This document shows positions 54,917-61,515 of a stretch of 64,000 bases of DNA, piece by piece. The notes under the pieces were generated by a model. That model was not told the DNA's origin and did no database searches. It saw only the letters and a program-made list of their open reading frames with translations. Both the position numbers and the translations under genes were made by a program. Numbering within the stretch: the stretch's first letter is position 1; each line of letters opens with the position of its first letter. Origin of the DNA: Agarivorans gilvus (GTDB taxonomy: Bacteria; Pseudomonadota; Gammaproteobacteria; Enterobacterales; Celerinatantimonadaceae). The DNA lies in NCBI RefSeq assembly GCF_001420915.1, contig NZ_CP013021.1:940001-1004000 (forward strand), written 5' to 3'.

Positions 54917-55780
54917 ATGAAAGGAATTATTCTCGCGGGAGGATCTGGTACACGCCTTTACCCCATTACACGCGGCGTATCAAAGCAACTGCTACCGATT
55001 TACGATAAACCGATGATCTACTACCCTCTGTCAGTGCTGATGTTAGCAGGTATAAGAGATATTTTGCTTATCACAACTCCTGATGACCAGCGCCATTTTA
55101 TCGACGTATTAGGCGATGGTAGTGACTTTGGTGTCAATTTATCATATCAAACTCAAGCGAATCCTGACGGTCTTGCTCAAGCGTTTATAATTGGTGAGTC
55201 CTTTATTGGCAAAGACAATGTTGCGCTTATTTTAGGTGACAACTTTTTCTATGGTCCCGGCTTTAGCCCAAAATTGATGAAAGCCCGCCAACGTAAAAAT
55301 GGCGCTACAGTGTTCTGCTATCAGGTACAAGATCCCGAACGCTTTGGCGTAATTGAATTTGACAGTAAAAACCGTGCAACATCAATCGAAGAAAAACCTA
55401 GCTCTCCCAGATCGAACTCAGCCGTAACCGGTTTATATTTTTATGACAATGACGTCATAGAAATAGCAAAATCGGTACTGCCGTCTGAGCGAGGAGAACT
55501 TGAAATAACCAGTGTCAATCAAGTTTACTTAAGCCAAAAAAAGCTTCACGTTGAATTGTTAGGGCGAGGATTTTCTTGGCTTGACATGGGAACACATTCA
55601 ACCATGCTCGAAGCAACTCAGTTTGTCGAAATGATAGAACGGAGGCAGGGCTATAAAATCGCCTGCTTAGAAGAAATAGCATACAATAAATCTTGGTTAA
55701 ACAAAGAAGAGCTTAATAAGTCCATTCATAAAATGGAAAAAAGTAGTTACGGACAATATTTAAGTGCAATAATAAAATAA
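54917..55780 (+). CDS. rmlA: Glucose-1-phosphate thymidylyltransferase
   Basis: RmlA (RfbA/RffH) makes dTDP-glucose, the entry to dTDP-deoxysugars. The 287-residue product has ILAGGSGTRLYPITRGVSKQ, LLPIYDKPMIYYPLSVLML, ILGDNFFYGPGF and FSWLDMGTHSTMLEA. I start at the ATG at 54917 (GGAG 6 bases before), giving MKGIILAGG as in relatives; an ATG 12 bases earlier exists. No rmlB, rmlC or rmlD follows, so the dTDP-glucose dehydratase must be encoded elsewhere. Its likely partner here is the WecE-type aminotransferase at 58.7-59.8 kb. Confidence 0.95.
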   Translation: MKGIILAGGSGTRLYPITRGVSKQLLPIYDKPMIYYPLSVLMLAGIRDILLITTPDDQRHFIDVLGDGSDFGVNLSYQTQANPDGLAQAFIIGESFIGKDNVALILGDNFFYGPGFSPKLMKARQRKNGATVFCYQVQDPERFGVIEFDSKNRATSIEEKPSSPRSNSAVTGLYFYDNDVIEIAKSVLPSERGELEITSVNQVYLSQKKLHVELLGRGFSWLDMGTHSTMLEATQFVEMIERRQGYKIACLEEIAYNKSWLNKEELNKSIHKMEKSSYGQYLSAIIK

Positions 55781-55793
55781 TGGTATATTAAAA

Positions 55794-56633
55794 ATGAACA
55801 AAGCTAATGAGAACGAAACACTTGAAGCAAACAAGATTATCCATACAGCCTTAGTAACTAGTGGCGCATACCAAAAAAGCCCACATTTTAAGCCAGAGAA
55901 TCAGAAAAAAGTTAGGCAGATAATAAAATCACTATCTAAAGACTTAGGAAACGAAAGTAAACTAATAGATTTTGGATGCGGAACCGGCTTCATTCTCAAT
56001 TTAAGCAAAGACCTATTTTCCGAGCTCCACGGTGTAGACATAACACCTGAAATGATAAATCGCGTTGATACCAGTTCAGGAAATATAATCTTAAATATAT
56101 CTAAAGCAGAAAAAACTCCTTACAAAAACAACGAATTCGACATGGCAACTGCTTATTCATTTATGGATCATTTAAGTTCTCCTAATGTTTTTCTAAAAGA
56201 GGTACACCGAGTTTTAAAACCTGGTGGTATTTTCTATTCAGACTTAAACCCAAATCGACATTTCATCCAATCCTTAAAAATGGAAGATAAGAACAAAAAA
56301 ACCAACAGCCCACTGATAAATCGTGAGATAAAAGCAGCAATACATAATGGCGAACATTACCATGAACTATATGGAGTAAGCCCTGAATCACTGGAAAAAG
56401 CAGAACCTATAAAAACAATTAACCATGGATTTTGCCCAGAAGAAATAAGAAAAACCGCTGAAAAGATCGGATTTAGTGAATGCAACATCACCTACGATTG
56501 GTTTATAGACCAAGGAAGAATACTAAACAATGAGCCAGAAGGAAATTCAGACATTATTGAAAACTACTTAAAAAGCGTTCTTCCTTTATCATCGCACCTT
56601 TTTAAGTATATAAGAATAATAATGAAAAAGTAA
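55794..56633 (+). CDS. Class I SAM-dependent methyltransferase
   Basis: A 279-residue methyltransferase: the SAM-binding motif LIDFGCGTGFILNL, the acidic LHGVDITPEMI, and the motif IV region EFDMATAYSFMDHLSSP followed by LKEVHRVLKPGGIFYSDLNP. It is unlikely to be a nucleic-acid enzyme, and in this setting a sugar or lipid-linked methyl acceptor is plausible. There is no clear ribosome-binding site in the AT-rich stretch before the ATG. The base composition is visibly AT-richer than the pse genes, suggesting acquisition from another source. Confidence 0.8.
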   Translation: MNKANENETLEANKIIHTALVTSGAYQKSPHFKPENQKKVRQIIKSLSKDLGNESKLIDFGCGTGFILNLSKDLFSELHGVDITPEMINRVDTSSGNIILNISKAEKTPYKNNEFDMATAYSFMDHLSSPNVFLKEVHRVLKPGGIFYSDLNPNRHFIQSLKMEDKNKKTNSPLINREIKAAIHNGEHYHELYGVSPESLEKAEPIKTINHGFCPEEIRKTAEKIGFSECNITYDWFIDQGRILNNEPEGNSDIIENYLKSVLPLSSHLFKYIRIIMKK

Positions 56634-56642
56634 TCATTAAAC

Positions 56643-57395
56643 ATGAAAGAAAATTTTAAAAAAAATGGTATAGTAATAATTCCAAATGTCTTTGACAGTG
56701 CAATGTTGTTCAGACTAAAAAAAGAGCTTCTTGCTGCTACAAAAAAAAATCTATCGGAGCAAAAAGCAGATATATTTGATAAGGGCATGGTACACAATTG
56801 TATGCTACATGGAGAAAGCATGCTGGCTCTTCTTGATAACCCCCAAATATACCACTACGTTACGTCTTTATTTGACACTAATGCAATATTATACGCTTAT
56901 CAATCATCAACTTTAATGCCTCACCAAAGTAACTATGGTACACGTATACATGTAGATAGCCCTAGATTCATAAATAATTACTTAACGAATATTGGCCTAA
57001 TAATTCCATTGGATGACTTCACTGAAGAAAATGGAGCAACCTATTACCTACCAGGGTCCCACTTAAACGAGAAATTACCTGATGAAGAATACTTTCGCAA
57101 GAATGCAAAACGGGCAATATGTAAAAAAGGTAACTTAATCATTTTTAACGCTCGCCTAGTGCATGCAGCAGGCACTAACAACAGCAATCAAGAACGCTGT
57201 GCTTTAACTATGAACTTTTGTCGCTCTTATATGAGACAGAGATTCGACTTTCCCAGACTAGTACCAAATGAAATAATTAACAAGCTTGGTAATAACGGAC
57301 GCCAGTTTCTCGGTATGAATGTAAGGATGCCTACTTCTCTAGAAGAATTCTACCTTCCAGAAGAACAGAGATTATATAAGCCAAATCAAGGGTAA
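56643..57395 (+). CDS. PhyH-type Fe(II)/2-oxoglutarate dioxygenase
   Basis: A 250-residue phytanoyl-CoA dioxygenase family protein. The iron ligands are visible as His103 and Asp105 (GTRIHVDSPRFI) and His174 (ARLVHAAGTNNS), with Arg185 (NQERCAL) placed to bind 2-oxoglutarate. The jelly-roll core NIGLIIPLDDFTEENGATYY then LPGSH is typical. PhyH-type oxygenases hydroxylate small molecules, and in this position a sugar or its acyl substituent is a likely target. Starts 9 bases after the methyltransferase gene, in an AT-rich context without a clear ribosome-binding site. Confidence 0.82.
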   Translation: MKENFKKNGIVIIPNVFDSAMLFRLKKELLAATKKNLSEQKADIFDKGMVHNCMLHGESMLALLDNPQIYHYVTSLFDTNAILYAYQSSTLMPHQSNYGTRIHVDSPRFINNYLTNIGLIIPLDDFTEENGATYYLPGSHLNEKLPDEEYFRKNAKRAICKKGNLIIFNARLVHAAGTNNSNQERCALTMNFCRSYMRQRFDFPRLVPNEIINKLGNNGRQFLGMNVRMPTSLEEFYLPEEQRLYKPNQG

Positions 57396-57396
57396 T

Positions 57397-58050
57397 ATGA
57401 AAAAGCTAATAATATTTGGAGCCGGCGATTTAGCACGACTAGTCAGCTTTTACATAGAAGAGTTAAATGAAACTAAAATTATTGCCTATAGCGTAGACGA
57501 CAAATATTACACTAGCGAAACATACTTAGGTAAACCTTTAATCCCATACAGTAGGATTAAAAGGTATGCTGGCACACTAAACACTCCACCACTATTGGTT
57601 ACAATAGGCTATGCAGATATGAAGGCTAGAGAAACTATTTTTAAAAGAATTAAAAATGATGGTTTCACAACCACCAATTTTATTGGATCTAAACTAGCAA
57701 AAACGTGTAAATTAGGCACAAACAACATTATCCTTCCGAATGTACAAATAGAGCCCTTCACAGAGATTGGGGATAACAACATATTTTGGAATGGGTCACA
57801 TGTTTGTCATGACGCTAGTATAAATAGCCATAATTTTTTTGCGGCCAACTCACTTATAGGAGGAAATGTTATAATAAAGAACGGCTGCTTCATAGCATTC
57901 AATTCAACTGTAATTCAAAATGTAACAGTAGAAGATGATACCTTACTTGGAGCAGGAGCAGTACTAACCGAATCAAACAAAAAAAACAGAAAATATTTAG
58001 GCTGCCCAGCTAAAGAAGTTGGAAAAAACACGAGAGGTATTAAATTATGA
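57397..58050 (+). CDS. NeuD/PglD-type sugar acyltransferase
   Basis: A 217-residue protein with an N-terminal Rossmann-like sugar-nucleotide domain (KKLIIFGAGDLARLVSFYIE) and a C-terminal left-handed beta-helix of hexapeptide repeats (LGTNNIILPNVQIEPFTEIG; NVIIKNGCFIAFNSTVIQNV; TVEDDTLLGAGAVLT). PglD and related enzymes acetylate the C4 amine of a nucleotide 4-aminohexose. Here the natural acceptor would be the product of the WecE-type aminotransferase. AGGG precedes the ATG. Overlaps the WbqC gene by 4 bases (ATGA). Confidence 0.88.
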   Translation: MKKLIIFGAGDLARLVSFYIEELNETKIIAYSVDDKYYTSETYLGKPLIPYSRIKRYAGTLNTPPLLVTIGYADMKARETIFKRIKNDGFTTTNFIGSKLAKTCKLGTNNIILPNVQIEPFTEIGDNNIFWNGSHVCHDASINSHNFFAANSLIGGNVIIKNGCFIAFNSTVIQNVTVEDDTLLGAGAVLTESNKKNRKYLGCPAKEVGKNTRGIKL

Positions 58051-58724
58051 TTCGAGTATCTATTCTTCAAACCAATTACATACCATGGCTAGGGTATTTT
58101 TACCTAATATCTAGATCTAATATCTTTGTAACTTACGACATTGTGCAGTATACAAAAAATGACTGGAGAAATAGAAACATAATTCGTACAACTAACGGCC
58201 CTCAATGGTTGACCGTTCCTATACATAAAACCAAATTAAGTGATAATATAAATACAGTGACCATATCAAACTCTTATTGGATGAGAAAGCACTGGATGAG
58301 CATTGAACAAAATTATAGCAAGTCCCCTTTTTTTGAAGAAACTTATTCTAATTTCAAAAAAATCTACAATAAGAACTGGGAATTTCTGTCAGACTTAAAC
58401 AATGCGTTAATAAGGGAAGTAATGAAATGTCTAGAAATAAAAACGAAAGTAGTGAACGCAGAGTCTTTAGCCCCTATAGGTGGCAAGAATGAGAGGATAC
58501 TAGACATATGCAATAAATTAAATGCAACTACCTATATAACAGGCCCTGCAGCAAAATCATACCTAAACAAAGAAACATTCGAAGACAATGATATAAATAT
58601 AGAGTGGATAGATTATTCAACAATACTCAGAAAATTTGAGGGTAGATACTCCGTTTTAGACACCATATTCAACAACCTTAATGATGCAAAGCTAATTATT
58701 AATCACCTAGAGCCATCAAAGTAG
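58047..58724 (+). CDS. WbqC-like family protein
   Basis: A 225-residue protein beginning VSILQTNYIPWLGYFYLISR and FVTYDIVQYTKNDWRNRNII, the conserved opening of the WbqC-like family, with PQWLTVPIHKTK and a C-terminal NATTYITGPAAKSYL. The family is found in surface polysaccharide clusters beside amino-sugar genes, and I know no firmly established reaction. Coupled to the acyltransferase by a 4-base overlap. Its end overlaps the convergent wecE-type gene by 22 bases. Confidence 0.85.
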   Translation: MIRVSILQTNYIPWLGYFYLISRSNIFVTYDIVQYTKNDWRNRNIIRTTNGPQWLTVPIHKTKLSDNINTVTISNSYWMRKHWMSIEQNYSKSPFFEETYSNFKKIYNKNWEFLSDLNNALIREVMKCLEIKTKVVNAESLAPIGGKNERILDICNKLNATTYITGPAAKSYLNKETFEDNDINIEWIDYSTILRKFEGRYSVLDTIFNNLNDAKLIINHLEPSK

Positions 58725-59848
58725 AGCCTAACTCTAGAAATAACTTTTTCTACATCCTGCTGCCGCATATTATAAAACAAAGGCAAACGAACCAACGTAT
58801 CACTAATATTGGTTGTATTAATATCCTCTCCCCAAAAACTGCCATATTTTCTCCCAGCTATAGAAGAATGAAGAGGGACATAATGAAAAACAGCGCATAT
58901 ACCGACGACATCTAAAAAGTTTATAAAATCATCTCGTAATTCTTTACAACTTAATCGAATAAAATATATATGAGCATTATGTTTGCATTCACTAGGTACT
59001 TCAGGAAGAATAACATTCCATCGTTTTTTTTCTGGGCGAAAAGCTCGATCATAACTATTCCATATACTCATTCTCTTTGCAGTTATCGCATCTAATTTTT
59101 GCAATTGCCCCCATAGATACGCGGACTGCAACTCACACGGCAAATAGCTACTTCCGATATCTACCCATGTATACTTCCCTACATCACCTCTTAAATATTG
59201 AGAGCGATTAGTTCCTTTCTCCCTAATGATTTCTGCTCGGGATTTCAAAGAGGCATCATTTATAATCAACACCCCTCCTTCACCACCACTGGTAATATTT
59301 TTTGTTTCATGAAAACTATAGGCTGCCAAATGTCCGAAACTACCCAATGGCTTACTTCTATAATAGCTTCCTATTGCTTGGGCAGCATCTTCAAGAAGAT
59401 ATATTCCATGTTCATCAGCAATCATAGCTAATTTATTCATATTACAAGAAAGCCCAGCATAATGAACGGCTACAATTGCCTTTGTCTTTTTAGTTATTGC
59501 TTTTTCGAGATGGCGTATATCCAAATTTAGTGTATGTGGATCTACGTCAACAAAAATAATTTTTGCACCTCTCAATACAAAAGCATTAGCTGTCGATACA
59601 AAAGTATAAGAAGGTATTATTACTTCATCACCTGGGGATATATCGATCAATAAAGCCATCATTTCTAAAGCATGGGTACAGCTAGGGGTGAGTAGCGCTT
59701 TTTCACAAGACGTGCTCTGCTCAAACCATCCTTCACATTTTTTGGCGTACATCCCATCACCAGAAATCTTATCACTGGCTATAGCCTTGCTAATATAAGC
59801 AATCTCATTGCCGGTAACTGCGGGTCGATTAAATGGTATCAAAGTCAT
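58703..59848 (-). CDS. wecE: dTDP-4-amino-4,6-dideoxygalactose transaminase (WecE/RffA type)
   Basis: WecE adds an amino group to dTDP-4-keto-6-deoxyglucose to give dTDP-Fuc4N. The 381-residue product is close to E. coli WecE: LLTPSCTHALEMMALLIDIS, PGDEVIIPSYTFVSTANAFV, LRGAKIIFVDV, the cofactor lysine in YSFHETKNITSGGEGG and REKGTNRSQYLRGDVGKYTW. AAGG is very close to the ATG; a TTG two codons on (giving MIPFN, as in E. coli) is an alternative start. It is last in a minus-strand operon after the Maf and GT genes. There are no enterobacterial common antigen genes nearby, so Fuc4N is probably for the glycan of this island. Confidence 0.92.
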   Translation of the reverse strand: MTLIPFNRPAVTGNEIAYISKAIASDKISGDGMYAKKCEGWFEQSTSCEKALLTPSCTHALEMMALLIDISPGDEVIIPSYTFVSTANAFVLRGAKIIFVDVDPHTLNLDIRHLEKAITKKTKAIVAVHYAGLSCNMNKLAMIADEHGIYLLEDAAQAIGSYYRSKPLGSFGHLAAYSFHETKNITSGGEGGVLIINDASLKSRAEIIREKGTNRSQYLRGDVGKYTWVDIGSSYLPCELQSAYLWGQLQKLDAITAKRMSIWNSYDRAFRPEKKRWNVILPEVPSECKHNAHIYFIRLSCKELRDDFINFLDVVGICAVFHYVPLHSSIAGRKYGSFWGEDINTTNISDTLVRLPLFYNMRQQDVEKVISRVRLYFDGSR

Positions 59849-59854
59849 GTCCTT

Positions 59855-61501
59855 CTAACACAATCCACAATCCCACAGTATTTTTTCAAAAGAATTACCA
59901 GACAAGGTAACGTCATCATAAATACTTATAGCTTTATTTTTTTGTTGCTGAAAAAACTCCTTATCAAATATACATTTAAAAATGAAATCGAGCATAGAGT
60001 TATAATCAGAAAATGAAAATTCATCTTGAACCCACCACGAAACATCACTATATCTTTTAGCTAGAGTAGCAACAGGAACGCTCGCCCCTAATGCCATCAC
60101 AGCACTAGTTCCACTACCTGTTCGGTCAGGATTGAGGTATAAGTCCATAATCTTTAAAAACGAAGCTAAATCTTGCTGATATGGAATAACAAATGATGCC
60201 CTTCTTAAGGGTAAATCAAAATTATTTAAAATGGACTCATCACAACCAACAAATACTATGCTAACGGACGGCGTTGAGCTTATAATACGCTCTAACAGTT
60301 CAACAAAATTATTATCAATCTCTTCCTCTAAGCGATTACCAACTATTGCGATAAGAAAGTTATTTTCAGGTAGAGAAAAGTCCCTTCTCGCTAAAGGTAA
60401 ATAGTTAAAACGTTTTGGGTAATACCTCTCTAAAATTAAGTCATCGACAGATCTATTTTTTTCGCACTCTACCGGATGATTCAACAAAAGTGGATTAGAA
60501 TATATAACCAATGGAAGTCCTGATGAAGTTGGATGCATAATAATAGGAATAGAGGAACCTGCATGTTTAGACAAATAATCACAAAATAAGTTACTATCTG
60601 AAACAGAAATAACCAAATCCACTTCATTATCTAGAATAGAAGATAAAGCGACACTATACTCATGAAGGCTATCTACCTGACAAAATGGTATTTTTACTCC
60701 ATCGTGAATTACATTATTCTCACGACCTCCTGCTTTACTAATTTCGATGTTTCCCTCTGAAAACAGGCTTATATCAATGCCCACCCTTGAATATTCTGGA
60801 ACATAATTGAACGTTGTTGAGCCAACATAAAAAACACTATACTTCCTAGGAAGACAAGCTGTATTTATGATACTAACATCAAAACCCAGTTCATTGTATT
60901 TCTTCGCCATTCTAACGGCTAGTATTGTTGGCGCATGTTTAAGCCCTAAAAACTGGTTAGTAACAATAACTATTTTTTTTCTTTCTCTTTCCTTGTTACA
61001 ACCACTTACTCCAGAAATGGAATTTATCGAAAGCGTCTTTTCGAATAAAGGAGAGATAGATTTATCAAATAAATTAAAAACCTTCTTATACATAGAGATA
61101 AGACAAGCACCAACTTCTGAATAATCGAATAATTGCCGATTAACAAAAACCTCTCTCAAAACCTGCCAATAAATGAACCAAGCGCTATTAAAATCTACAT
61201 CAGAAGATACAATATACTTTTCAATCTCCTTAACTGCCGCTACTTTATCACCATATTTCACATGAATAGAATAAAGGCAAATCAAAAATCGGCCATCATC
61301 GCTTGATAATCTTTCTAGTTCTGAAATAATCAAGTTGAATATTTCATTAGCTTTTGACTCATCCTGTTTTGAACTATCATCCAAATCAGCTAAAAACTTA
61401 GTTAAATATTGAGATGCAGATTCTGGTGTTATCGTACCTGTTGTTAAATTAAATATTTCACCAAATACTTTACTTTCTCTTAACCTTAAATCAAAAACCA
61501 T
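59855..61501 (-). CDS. GT-B-like glycosyltransferase, probable
   Basis: A 548-residue protein. Residues 1-165 are a helical, charged region. From about 175 a GT-B fold seems to begin (KIVIVTNQFLGLKHAPTILA). The C-terminal half has FLIAIVGNRLEEEIDNNFVE and IMDLYLNPDRTGSGTSAVMA then LGASVPVATLAK. This is the acceptor/donor-loop pattern also seen in O-linked glycosyltransferases of the HMW1C/GT41-like group. The family call is by pattern only. AAAGGTG precedes the ATG. It sits 14 bases after the Maf gene and 6 before wecE, so it may add or extend the flagellin glycan. The base composition is AT-rich. Confidence 0.65.
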   Translation of the reverse strand: MVFDLRLRESKVFGEIFNLTTGTITPESASQYLTKFLADLDDSSKQDESKANEIFNLIISELERLSSDDGRFLICLYSIHVKYGDKVAAVKEIEKYIVSSDVDFNSAWFIYWQVLREVFVNRQLFDYSEVGACLISMYKKVFNLFDKSISPLFEKTLSINSISGVSGCNKERERKKIVIVTNQFLGLKHAPTILAVRMAKKYNELGFDVSIINTACLPRKYSVFYVGSTTFNYVPEYSRVGIDISLFSEGNIEISKAGGRENNVIHDGVKIPFCQVDSLHEYSVALSSILDNEVDLVISVSDSNLFCDYLSKHAGSSIPIIMHPTSSGLPLVIYSNPLLLNHPVECEKNRSVDDLILERYYPKRFNYLPLARRDFSLPENNFLIAIVGNRLEEEIDNNFVELLERIISSTPSVSIVFVGCDESILNNFDLPLRRASFVIPYQQDLASFLKIMDLYLNPDRTGSGTSAVMALGASVPVATLAKRYSDVSWWVQDEFSFSDYNSMLDFIFKCIFDKEFFQQQKNKAISIYDDVTLSGNSFEKILWDCGLC

Positions 61502-61515
61502 TTTTCACCTTTGAA

